Of a DNA stretch of 64,000 bases, positions 35,680-43,937 are shown piece after piece. The notes under the pieces are model-generated. The model ran no database searches, was not told where the DNA came from, and was given only the letters and a program-made list of their open reading frames with translations. Source of the stretch: Dyella caseinilytica (lineage in GTDB: Bacteria > Pseudomonadota > Gammaproteobacteria > Xanthomonadales > Rhodanobacteraceae). The stretch's first letter is position 1. Each line of letters starts with the position of its first letter. The position numbers and the translations under genes were made by a program. Where the stretch lies: the NCBI RefSeq assembly GCF_016865235.1, contig NZ_CP064030.1:1798001-1862000 (forward strand). The letters are read 5' to 3'.

Positions 35680-35838
35680 TTACTTTCCACTTCGTATAAG
35701 CCAGACAAACACGCCGGTCGACACCAATCCAAGCAGCAAGCCGATGCCGGTTCCCCACAACATCCCGGTATCGCCCCAGAACACGTGGCCAATAAGCGCG
35801 CCCAATAAAAACAGAATCAGCAAAGGCAGGCATCCCAC
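35680..35838 (-). CDS. 52-residue two-helix membrane protein
   Basis: This ORF starts at GTG with AGGAG seven bases upstream. The product is almost entirely hydrophobic, with one helix at about 3-20 (LPLLILFLLGALIGHVFW), a short Gly-Asp turn and a second at about 30-48, ending in RSGK. A good ribosome binding site, hydrophobic hairpin design and a terminator-like hairpin upstream support it. No family is recognised. It fills most of the gap between nfuA and the cytochrome gene. Confidence 0.5.
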   Translation of the reverse strand: MGCLPLLILFLLGALIGHVFWGDTGMLWGTGIGLLLGLVSTGVFVWLIRSGK

Positions 35839-35889
35839 AGATTTTCTCCTGATGCTTAGAAGCTTCGGCCCGATGTTTGTACAGAAACG

Positions 35890-35921
35890 CGAAAGCCCGC
35901 AACGGATGTTGCGGGCTTTCG
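35890..35921. terminator. Stem-loop terminator after cytochrome genes
   Basis: CGAAAGCCCGCAAC-GGAT-GTTGCGGGCTTTCG forms a perfect 14-bp stem. It lies 34 bases past the end of the minus-strand cytochrome gene. T-rich flanks are short on both sides, so efficiency is uncertain. Confidence 0.7.
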
Positions 35922-35954
35922 TATTTCATCGGCATCGCGGCGCAATAGGCGAGC

Positions 35955-36305
35955 TTAATCGCCCTGGATATGACCCTTCAGCGTATCGAGCTTGGTAGGC
36001 ATGGCGGAAAAGTATGCGGCGATATCTTCGATATCCTGATCGGAAAGCGTTGCGGTAAAACCTTTCATGATGGCGTTGTTGCGCCGGCCATCTTTGTATT
36101 CGTGCAGGGCCTGCTGGATGTATTCGTTGTACTGGCCAGCCAGGCGCGGGTATTGCGGGTCGACCGCGTTGCCATCCGTGCCATGACAGGCCACACAGGC
36201 GGCAGCCTTGGTTTTGCCGTTTTCGGGATCACCACTGGCCAGCAGCGGCGCCGAAACCAGCGCAAGGGCCATACCAAACGAGAGCAGCGTAAGCGCGCGT
36301 TTCAT
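35955..36305 (-). CDS. Periplasmic class I cytochrome c
   Basis: The 116-residue protein has a signal peptide (cleavage near ASG, residue 24), one haem site CVACH (about 37-41), and an axial Met in the IMKGFTATLSDQDIEDIAAYF region. The pattern matches c4/c5-like small cytochromes. Downstream of a similar gene with a 22-nt gap, it probably forms a bicistronic unit. Such pairs pass electrons to terminal oxidases. The electron partner is not in the window. Confidence 0.88.
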   Translation of the reverse strand: MKRALTLLSFGMALALVSAPLLASGDPENGKTKAAACVACHGTDGNAVDPQYPRLAGQYNEYIQQALHEYKDGRRNNAIMKGFTATLSDQDIEDIAAYFSAMPTKLDTLKGHIQGD

Positions 36306-36327
36306 GCAGATGGAATCCTCGGACCGA

Positions 36328-36654
36328 TTACTTCGGGGAGATGCTGGAAAGATAGGCGGCGATGTCCTCGATCTCCTTGTCGGAGAGGCTTTGCGCCTGC
36401 GCCATCATGGTTGGATGGGTACGGTCCCCTTTCTGGTACTCATGCAGGGCGCTGATGATGTACTGCGCGTTCTGCCCGGCAATCTTCGGCACCGGATACT
36501 GGGGATAAGCGTTGTTGGTACCGGGGACGCCGTGACAACCATTGCAGGTGTAGACGAGGAACTTGCCGTTTTCCTTGTCACCGGCAGCGTGGGCATTGCC
36601 CGCAGCAAAAAAGACAGCAACTACAGCCAGGCCAAACAGTTGCGTTCGAATCAT
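36328..36654 (-). CDS. Periplasmic class I cytochrome c
   Basis: The start at MIRTQLFGLAVV gives a normal signal peptide (cleavage after NAHA) and 108 residues; the earlier Met at 36699 would add an unlikely leader. It has one haem site CNGCH, a PTMMAQAQSLSDKEIEDIAAYLS segment with the axial Met, and is close in length and sequence to the next gene. The two look like the halves of a c4-type dihaem protein encoded separately, or a tandem duplication. Confidence 0.88.
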   Translation of the reverse strand: MIRTQLFGLAVVAVFFAAGNAHAAGDKENGKFLVYTCNGCHGVPGTNNAYPQYPVPKIAGQNAQYIISALHEYQKGDRTHPTMMAQAQSLSDKEIEDIAAYLSSISPK

Positions 36655-36873
36655 CGAGAGGATCCCCAGGGTTCCAACGGACACAGGCAACGTCTTCAAC
36701 CGAGTATAGGGGCTGGCCTTGAGCCGTCACAACATTGCGACATGTGGTCGCAGGCGTGGCTGGATTCCGCCATGGATCACGAAGCAGCAGACTGGAGTGG
36801 GACGCTAGTTACGCTGCAATGCAAAACGCATTCGACAAGTGTGCGGATCGCGCCTTCTCGTATGCGCCCGCCG

Positions 36874-38106
36874 CTAAAACAGGCTTTTAAGAATGTGAAT
36901 ACCTGCGGCGTATTCACCAATGACGGTGCCCAGGCACACCAGGAAAAAGTTGAGCAGGGTGCGGGCAACGCGATTGGTCCACCAGCCGCTCCAATGCACG
37001 ATGTCGTCACGCAGCATTTCGAAATCCGCCACGCGCGGCCGGCGCACCCAGGCCTCGACCATGGCGCTGATGCCGCCTGAAGGAATGCCCGGGCGGAACG
37101 GCTTGATCGGTGCTGCGATAAATGCCGCCAGGATGCTCAGCGGATGCGCGCGCGCGGCCAGCGCCCCGAGTGCAGCAAATCCGCCGGTAAACAGCACCCA
37201 GTCACGAAGCGCCTGTGCGCCCAGCGCCGTATTGCGGTGGAAGGCTACGGCAATGGCGGCAAACACCAACAGCACCAGGCCGATCGCCAGCCATTTCGGC
37301 CATTGCGCTTTCGGTGGAGTCTGCGCCAGTTCCGCTGCCGTTGTTGCTGGATCCGACTGCTGGATACGCAGGTGCTCGCACATGCCCTTCAGATGGCCTG
37401 CGCCAATCACGACCAGCACTTTGCACGGATTGGCCGTGATCGATTGTCCCGCTTCCTCGCGCAAACGTGCTGCCATGAAGGTGTCGCGTTCTGCGATGAG
37501 GCTGCGGTAAAGCGGCGCCGATTCGCTGGCGAATTCGCTGAATGCGCTTTCCAGCATGTCGCCTTGCTTGAGCTTTTCGATTTCTTTTTCGTCGATCGTC
37601 TCGCGCTCGAACACACTGGCGAGCAGGCCGCCCAGCAAACTGAAGCGCTGCCAGAAGCCTACGCTGTGCCAGGCACGCTTGAGTGTGGTGCCTACCTCGC
37701 GGTCGATCAGCCACAGCGGAATGTTGCGTTCCTCCGCACCATCCATGGCGGCTTTCATTTCAGCACCGGGCTGTATGCCATATTGATCGGCCAGCCGCTT
37801 CTGAAACGTGGACAGCACCAGGCTTGCTGCAACCATGCCTGCCTTGCCCTGGCGGATCACCCGGAACAAATCCATCTGCTTGAACGCTTCCGGATCGCGC
37901 ATGCCCTGGGCGCGGCTTTCGCACAGCTCCACCGCGACGGCATCAAAGGATTCATTGGCCAGCAGCGCTTGCACCGCCTCCACGCTGCTGCGCGAGACGT
38001 GTGCCGTGCCAAGCACGACATACTCCACGCCATCGCGGTGCACCCGTTCGATCGGCTGGCCATGCAGGCTGGAGTTGGAGAGAACGTCGGTCTCAGTCAC
38101 GCTCAT
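36874..38106 (-). CDS. TraB/PrgY family membrane protein
   Basis: The 410-residue protein has the TraB domain: GTAHVSRSS near 33-41, an ELCESRA motif near 60, and GAGHLKGM near 243-250. Four hydrophobic segments follow (about 280-410). PrgY blocks pheromone signalling in enterococci, and the wider family is related to EreA/ChaN and TIKI-like proteases; the role in proteobacteria is unknown. It is monocistronic here. Confidence 0.85.
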   Translation of the reverse strand: MSVTETDVLSNSSLHGQPIERVHRDGVEYVVLGTAHVSRSSVEAVQALLANESFDAVAVELCESRAQGMRDPEAFKQMDLFRVIRQGKAGMVAASLVLSTFQKRLADQYGIQPGAEMKAAMDGAEERNIPLWLIDREVGTTLKRAWHSVGFWQRFSLLGGLLASVFERETIDEKEIEKLKQGDMLESAFSEFASESAPLYRSLIAERDTFMAARLREEAGQSITANPCKVLVVIGAGHLKGMCEHLRIQQSDPATTAAELAQTPPKAQWPKWLAIGLVLLVFAAIAVAFHRNTALGAQALRDWVLFTGGFAALGALAARAHPLSILAAFIAAPIKPFRPGIPSGGISAMVEAWVRRPRVADFEMLRDDIVHWSGWWTNRVARTLLNFFLVCLGTVIGEYAAGIHILKSLF

Positions 38107-38212
38107 GCAATTGCTACAGCTAGGGGAGGGGATGGGCCAAGCATGGGGATGTGGGAAACGCCACGCAAGTCAGATTTACCCGACTTGCGAAGCACAACCT
38201 CATAAAACGTAA

Positions 38213-39103
38213 TTAATCGCGAAAACGGCGCAGCAGGTCACTGTAGGCATCGATACGGCGATCGCGCAGGAACGGCCAGATCCGGCGCACGTGCTCGCTG
38301 CGGGCCATATCGACCTCCACGACCAATAGCTGGCGCTTATCCGTCTCGGCCTGGGCCAGGAATTCACCCTGCGGGCCAGCCACGAAGCTGCTGCCCCAGA
38401 ACTGGATGCCCGCGCCAACGCCTGCCGGGTCGGCTTCGTAGCCGGTGCGGTTGCATGACAGCAGCGGAACGCCGTTGGCGACCGCATGGCCGCGCTGCAC
38501 GGTGATCCAGGCATCGCGCTGGCGATCTTTCTCAGCCTGTTCGTCGTTCGGATCCCAGCCGATGGCGGTGGGGTAAAGCAGCAGTTCCGCGCCGGCCAGA
38601 GTCATCAGGCGGGCGGCTTCCGGATACCACTGATCCCAGCACACCAGCACGCCAAGGCGGCCTACCGAGGTATCGATCGGCTCGAAGCCCAGATCACCCG
38701 GCGTGAAATAAAACTTCTCGTAGAACGCCGGATCGTCGGGAATATGCATCTTGCGATACTTGCCGGCGATGGCTGCGGAGCGGTCGAACACCACAGCGGT
38801 GTTGTGATACAGCCCGGCGGCGCGCTTCTCAAACAACGAGGCCACGACGACCAGCTTCAGCTCTTGGGCCAACTTGCCGATGCGCGCAGTGCTATGACCG
38901 GGAATGCTTTCGGCCTGATCGAATTCATTCACCGATTCGTGTTGGCAGAAATATGGCCCGTTGTGCAGCTCCTGCAGCAACACGAGTTCGGCGCCGGCCG
39001 CGGCGGCTTCGCGCAGGCCGGCTTCAATCGCATCGAGATTGGCGTCGCGGCTGCCGCGGTGGGTTTCCTGCAGCAGCGCAACCTTGAGAGTCTTGCGGGT
39101 CAT
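38213..39103 (-). CDS. aguB: N-carbamoylputrescine amidase
   Basis: Start at MTRKTLKVAL, preceded by AGGA; 296 residues. The nitrilase-fold triad is visible: Glu in LVLLQELH, Lys in YRKMHIPDD and Cys in VLVCWDQWYPE. It hydrolyses N-carbamoylputrescine to putrescine, CO2 and ammonia. It follows aguA on the same strand with a 195-bp gap, so together they turn agmatine into putrescine. Confidence 0.93.
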   Translation of the reverse strand: MTRKTLKVALLQETHRGSRDANLDAIEAGLREAAAAGAELVLLQELHNGPYFCQHESVNEFDQAESIPGHSTARIGKLAQELKLVVVASLFEKRAAGLYHNTAVVFDRSAAIAGKYRKMHIPDDPAFYEKFYFTPGDLGFEPIDTSVGRLGVLVCWDQWYPEAARLMTLAGAELLLYPTAIGWDPNDEQAEKDRQRDAWITVQRGHAVANGVPLLSCNRTGYEADPAGVGAGIQFWGSSFVAGPQGEFLAQAETDKRQLLVVEVDMARSEHVRRIWPFLRDRRIDAYSDLLRRFRD

Positions 39104-39298
39104 GCCTGTGTCCTGTCGCCGTGCTGGCGAAAGCACATAGTGTAGCGGCACCGGCCGGCATCGTCCTGCCGAGCCGAGGGAATCCTTCAGCTTGCGGTTG
39201 CAGCGGTGAGGCAGGTCTTGAGCTGAGCATTTGTGACCGTCGTGGTGACGATGTCGCAGCCTGGGTTCACCGTGGCGCGCAGCATGTTCCCGGCCCCT

Positions 39299-40336
39299 TT
39301 ATCCGCCGATCAAATCCCCAGGCAATTGCATCGTGATGCAATGCAGACTGCCGTTCTGCCAGATCAGCGGGCGGCAAGGTACCTGCACCACCACACGTCC
39401 CGGATGCGCTTCGCCAATAATGCGGGCCGCTTCGTTGTCGGCCGCATCGCCATAGGCCGGCACCAGCACTGCGCCGTTGACGATCAGATAATTCGCATAA
39501 GACGCTGCCAGACGCCGGTCGTCATCGATGATCGGTTGGGCCCAAGGCAGCGGGTACAGCGTGTAGGGCTTGCCATCGGCCGTGCGTAGCGCTGAGAGTT
39601 CTTCACCCATGCGCTGCAGTTCGCTGTGATGTACATCGCCGGCATCACTGCAGGCCTGATAGACAATGCGTTCGCCCGGCGCGAAACGCGCCAGCGTATC
39701 GATATGCGCGTCGGTGTCGTCACCTTCCAGATAACCGTAATCCAGCCAAAGAATGCGCTTGGCATGCAGGCTGTCACGCAGGATCGTGCTCATTTCCTCG
39801 CGCGATTGTTCCGGATGGCGTTGCGCGAGGCAGCGCCAGGTGGTGAGGATGGTGCCGTCCCCATCGCTCTCGATGCCGCCGCCTTCCAGCGCCCAGTCGA
39901 TGCGCTTGTGCGCGGCTTTACCGAATACGCCCGCTTCGACCAGCCCGGCGATCAGCGCGTCATCCTGCTCGGCGCCGAACTTGCCGCCCCAACCGGTGAA
40001 ACGGAAATCGGTGAGTTGGAAGCGGTCGCCGTCACGCAGCGTGATAGGTCCGGAATCGCGCAGCCAAGTATCGTCATAAGGCAGCTCCACGAAGCGGATA
40101 CGCGCCATATCGGCCTGCGTGCCTTGCAACTTCGCAGTGACATGCGCGCGCAGCGAAGCGTCGGCCACCACGATGATCAGTGGCTGAAAACGTGTGACAG
40201 CTGCTGCCAGGGCGAGGTAGGTGGACTCAACGTCCGCCAGCCGCTCGGCCCAGTCAGTGTCGACATGTGGCCAGGCAATCAGGACGGCGGCCTGCGGCTC
40301 CCATTCGGCCGGCAGGCGCAAGGTGGAATCAGTCAT
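39299..40336 (-). CDS. aguA: Agmatine deiminase
   Basis: Start at MTDSTLRLPAEWEPQ, 345 residues, the usual length. It belongs to the guanidino-group-modifying superfamily. The catalytic Cys sits in NGSLHCITMQ near the C-terminus, and the conserved DTWLRDSGP and WALEGGGIE motifs supply acidic and His ligands. It converts agmatine to N-carbamoylputrescine, the substrate of the next gene. The agmatine can come from the decarboxylase at 47200-49503. No clear ribosome binding site is seen before the start. Confidence 0.94.
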   Translation of the reverse strand: MTDSTLRLPAEWEPQAAVLIAWPHVDTDWAERLADVESTYLALAAAVTRFQPLIIVVADASLRAHVTAKLQGTQADMARIRFVELPYDDTWLRDSGPITLRDGDRFQLTDFRFTGWGGKFGAEQDDALIAGLVEAGVFGKAAHKRIDWALEGGGIESDGDGTILTTWRCLAQRHPEQSREEMSTILRDSLHAKRILWLDYGYLEGDDTDAHIDTLARFAPGERIVYQACSDAGDVHHSELQRMGEELSALRTADGKPYTLYPLPWAQPIIDDDRRLAASYANYLIVNGAVLVPAYGDAADNEAARIIGEAHPGRVVVQVPCRPLIWQNGSLHCITMQLPGDLIGG

Positions 40337-40492
40337 GGGGACGACACTCGCGCAAGGGTGAGGCCCGGAACGCTGCCGGGCTGAGCAAGTGGTCAAGTTT
40401 ACAAGCAGGGATGAGAGGCGAGTAGTGAGGACGCGAGATTTCGTCCTGCGTGCGGGGCGGTTTGCGCCCTCGCCACTGGCCTCTTCATGTGA

Positions 40493-40837
40493 TCAATTCA
40501 CGGATCCGGGATTCTGGTTGTTGCCAGCCGGCGTATTGAGCACGGAGTGAATCACGTGGCTCTTTTCGAAATACACAATGAAGTTGGTGTATTCCCAGCG
40601 ATTGATGGTCGGATGCGCAGCCGAATCACCGCCGCGGGGCGACAGCTTGCGCAAGGGTTCACCATATTCCTTCTCAACCTGAGCCATGCTCAACCCGCGC
40701 GCCGGCAGGTTCATGCTTTTTTCGTCCTGCACGCGCTGGGTCAGCGTTTGTTGGGCGTGTGCTGCCTGTGTCACGGCAAGGCTGGTGCCGATGGTGATCG
40801 CCGCCAGCAAAGGCAGGTGGTAACGGTGCTTGAACAT
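40493..40837 (-). CDS. Exported protein of unknown function
   Basis: The 114-residue protein starts at MFKHRYHLP after GGAGAGGGG. A signal peptide ends at AHA-QQ (about residue 28). The mature part (LSMAQVEKEYGEPLRKLSP, NRWEYTNFIVYFEKSHVIHSVL) has the helix-then-strands shape of a BamE/SmpA-like small domain, though no lipobox is present. Similar small proteins are common in Xanthomonadales. Function unknown. Confidence 0.7.
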   Translation of the reverse strand: MFKHRYHLPLLAAITIGTSLAVTQAAHAQQTLTQRVQDEKSMNLPARGLSMAQVEKEYGEPLRKLSPRGGDSAAHPTINRWEYTNFIVYFEKSHVIHSVLNTPAGNNQNPGSVN

Positions 40838-41116
40838 GGTCCCCTCTCCGCGTAAAGCGTTGCTGCGTCGTTGTAGCAGAACTGTTGGCGGGGTGCCACG
40901 AGCAAAATGAACAGATGTGACGTGGGCAAGCTCTGACCCACTTTGCATGGGTGTCAGCGGCCCATTGTCTAGCCAGATGGCCAGTCTGCCGTTGCCGATG
41001 GTCCGGTTGCTGGCGAGTGGACAGAACCACCGACACCCACGCAAAGTGAGTCAGGGCACGCCTAACCGCTATCATGTGCGGCCACGGGCACCCATGCCCG
41101 GTCCGAGTCCGTTCCA

Positions 41117-43012
41117 ATGATTGCGTTTCGCCACTTCGCTCTGCGCCGCGGCAGCCGGCTATTGCTTTCCGATATCGATCTGGTAATCCAGAGTGGCTGG
41201 CGCCTGGGCGTGGTCGGCCGCAACGGTTGCGGCAAGTCGAGCCTGTTCGCCGCATTGCAGGGACAGTTGGAAGCCGACGCCGGCGAGCTGGATATGCCAG
41301 CCCGGCTGCGCTTGGCCTCGGTGGCACAGGAAACCCCGGCTTTGCCCGATCCGGCCATCGAATATGTGATGGGCGGTGACGTGGAGCTGGCTGCCGCCTT
41401 GCGCGATGAACTCGATGCGCAGGCGCGTGGCGACACCGAGGCGATGGCACGTGCGCATCATCGCATCGAGGAACTGCACGGCTACGACGCACGTGCCCGC
41501 GCAGGCCGTCTGCTACACGGACTCGGCTTCAGTGCAGAGACCCACGAACGTGCAGTGTGCGAATTCTCGGGCGGTTGGCGCGTGCGCCTGAACCTGGCGC
41601 GCGCGCTGATGGCGCCCTCCGACTTGCTGTTGCTCGATGAGCCGACCAACCACCTTGATCTCGATGCCGTGCTGTGGCTGGAAGAATGGTTGCGCCGTTA
41701 CCAGGGCACCATGCTGGTGATCTCGCACGATCGTGAATTCCTGGACGGCGTGATCACCCACACGATGCATCTCAACGAGGGCAGGGCCAGGCTCTACACC
41801 GGCAACTACAGTTCGTTCGAACTGCAGCGTGCCGAGCAGTTGCGCTTGCAGCAGATCGTGCACGAACGCGAACAGGCTGAGCGCGCCCATCTGCAATCCT
41901 TCATCGATCGCTTCAAGGCCAAGGCCAGCAAGGCCAAGCAGGCGCAGTCGCGTATGAAGCGCCTGGAAAAAATGGCGGGTACGGAAGCTGTGCGTGCCGA
42001 GCGTGCGTTCCGTTTTCAGTTTGCTGTGCCGGACCGCGTGCCCGACTCCATGCTGCAGTTGGAAGAGGTGGCGGCAGGTTATCCCGGTGAGCCCGGCGAG
42101 CCAGCAGCAACCATCCTGCATGATGTGCGTTTTCGTCTTGAGGCGGGAGAACGCATCGGTCTGCTTGGTCCAAACGGCGCAGGTAAGTCCACCATGGTCA
42201 AAACCCTGGTCGGCGAACTGGCGACACTGGCCGGTGAGCGCAAGGCGCACAAGGATCTGAAGATCGGCTACTTCGCCCAGCACACGGTGGAAAGTCTGCG
42301 TGAAGGCGCCAGTCCGTTCGATCATCTGCAGGACAAGGCCCCGGGTGTATCAGGGCAGGCGCTGCGTGATTTTCTCGGCGGCTGGAATTTTGCCGGTGAT
42401 CGCGCGTTCGAATCGGTGGATGGTTTTTCCGGCGGTGAGCGCGCCCGCCTTGCCCTGGCATTGATCGCCTGGGATAAGCCGAATCTGCTGCTGCTCGACG
42501 AACCGACCAACCATCTTGACCTCGACATGCGTGAGGCGCTGGCCGATGCGCTGGCCGATTTCGACGGCGCGTTGGTGCTGGTTTCGCACGATCGCCATCT
42601 GCTCGGCATGGTTTGCGACAGTTTCTGGCGTGTCGCCGACGGCAAAGTGGAGTCTTTCGATGGCGATCTCGATGACTACGCGCGCTGGCTGCGTGCGCGT
42701 GGCTCGGCACCTAAGAAATCCGCTGAAGCCGATGCAAAGCCGGTGGAATCTGCCGCTGATCGCCGTCGTGCAGCCGCTGCGCAACGCGAGAACGAGAAAG
42801 CCACACGCCAGCGTGTCAAAAAAATCGAAACGCGTGTGGCGGCCATCGACACCGATCTCACGGCCCTGGAACAGAAGCTCGCCGATCCGGCGACTTACAA
42901 CGGTTCCACCGCCGAGTTGATGAAACTGGGCCAACGCCAGGCCGAACTGCGCAAGGAAAAGGAAACGCTCGAAGCCGAGTGGCTGGAGCTTTACGAACTG
43001 CTCGAAGCCTGA
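41117..43012 (+). CDS. yheS: ABC-F family ATPase, YheS-like
   Basis: The 631-residue protein has two ABC domains with no transmembrane part: Walker A GRNGCGKSS (about 34-42) and GPNGAGKST (about 352-360), each followed by an ABC signature (FSGGWRVRL; FSGGERARL) and LLLLDEPTNHLD Walker B. The P-site tRNA interaction linker lies between them (about 245-310), and a charged C-terminal coiled coil follows (about 545-631). ABC-F proteins bind the ribosomal E site and relieve stalled translation; YheS acts on some nascent-chain stalls. Confidence 0.93.
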   Translation: MIAFRHFALRRGSRLLLSDIDLVIQSGWRLGVVGRNGCGKSSLFAALQGQLEADAGELDMPARLRLASVAQETPALPDPAIEYVMGGDVELAAALRDELDAQARGDTEAMARAHHRIEELHGYDARARAGRLLHGLGFSAETHERAVCEFSGGWRVRLNLARALMAPSDLLLLDEPTNHLDLDAVLWLEEWLRRYQGTMLVISHDREFLDGVITHTMHLNEGRARLYTGNYSSFELQRAEQLRLQQIVHEREQAERAHLQSFIDRFKAKASKAKQAQSRMKRLEKMAGTEAVRAERAFRFQFAVPDRVPDSMLQLEEVAAGYPGEPGEPAATILHDVRFRLEAGERIGLLGPNGAGKSTMVKTLVGELATLAGERKAHKDLKIGYFAQHTVESLREGASPFDHLQDKAPGVSGQALRDFLGGWNFAGDRAFESVDGFSGGERARLALALIAWDKPNLLLLDEPTNHLDLDMREALADALADFDGALVLVSHDRHLLGMVCDSFWRVADGKVESFDGDLDDYARWLRARGSAPKKSAEADAKPVESAADRRRAAAAQRENEKATRQRVKKIETRVAAIDTDLTALEQKLADPATYNGSTAELMKLGQRQAELRKEKETLEAEWLELYELLEA

Positions 43013-43016
43013 GCTT

Positions 43017-43937
43017 ATGTCCGATCATTCGCCTGCTTCCCTGGAAATCTGGCTGCCCGACTTGCAGCGTTTCGAGCGTTCGCATCCGTTGCGCACACTG
43101 CTGCAGCGTGCGGATCGTATCGGTGACGGTGCCAAGGGCTATCTTGGTGGTCTTGCTGCTTATTTCCAATGCGATCATCGCCTGCCTGCCGCGGCCTTGA
43201 TGCGCGAGCATCTGGCCGGCGATGCAGGTGACATCAGTTGGCTCAGCGCGGATCCTGCCTGGGTGCAACCCGACCTCAGCGGCGCGCGTCTGCTCGCTTG
43301 CGGCCAGTTGCAACTGAGCCGGGAGGAAGCGCAAGCGCTGGCCGAACCCTTGAAACCGGTGTTCAGCGATGCTGGCATGACGCTGGAAATTTCTTCGCCG
43401 GACCGCTGGCATGTGCGTCTGCCGCCACAAACGCCGTTGCCGGAATTCGATGCGCCGGAACAAGCCCTGGGCGAAGATTTGTACGAGCATCTGCCGCAAG
43501 GGACGGATGGCCGCCGCTGGCGTGTGTTGTTGAACGAAGTGCAGGTGCTATTGCATCAGCATCCGGTCAATCTCCAGCGACGCGCGCATGGCTTGCCGCC
43601 GGTCAATAGCGTGTGGCTGTGGGGCGGAGGCGCATTGCCATCGCGCGTGGCCACGTCGCTGGCGGGTGTGATTGGTGAGGACGTGCTGCTGCTCGCGTTG
43701 GCAAAACGTGCAGGTATTCCTGCACAGGCGCGTAGCGATGCATCCATCCGCGCCGCGCGCGCAGGCTGGCTTATCGATCTGCAGGATTTGAGTGTGGATG
43801 ACATCGCAATCCACTGGTGGCCGCTACTGCAGGAACTGGCCAAACGCCAGACGCTGACATTGACCTTCGCCAGTGGCGAGCGTTGGCTGCAACGTCCCTG
43901 GCATCGTCTGCGTTTCTGGCGGCGGGCCGCGGGATGA
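43017..43937 (+). CDS. Mutase-like conserved protein upstream of recJ
   Basis: The 306-residue protein lies 4 nt after yheS and overlaps recJ by ATGA. It contains the segment PVNSVWLWGGG and a C-terminal TLTFASGERW part, as in proteins that Xanthomonas annotations call phosphoglycerate mutase. I see no complete alkaline-phosphatase-like metal site, so the enzyme name is doubtful. The tight coupling with recJ suggests co-expression. Confidence 0.6.
   Translation: MSDHSPASLEIWLPDLQRFERSHPLRTLLQRADRIGDGAKGYLGGLAAYFQCDHRLPAAALMREHLAGDAGDISWLSADPAWVQPDLSGARLLACGQLQLSREEAQALAEPLKPVFSDAGMTLEISSPDRWHVRLPPQTPLPEFDAPEQALGEDLYEHLPQGTDGRRWRVLLNEVQVLLHQHPVNLQRRAHGLPPVNSVWLWGGGALPSRVATSLAGVIGEDVLLLALAKRAGIPAQARSDASIRAARAGWLIDLQDLSVDDIAIHWWPLLQELAKRQTLTLTFASGERWLQRPWHRLRFWRRAAG

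Noticed and set aside
37144..38205. 353-residue + strand ORF
   Set aside because: Antisense to the TraB gene, which has recognised motifs.
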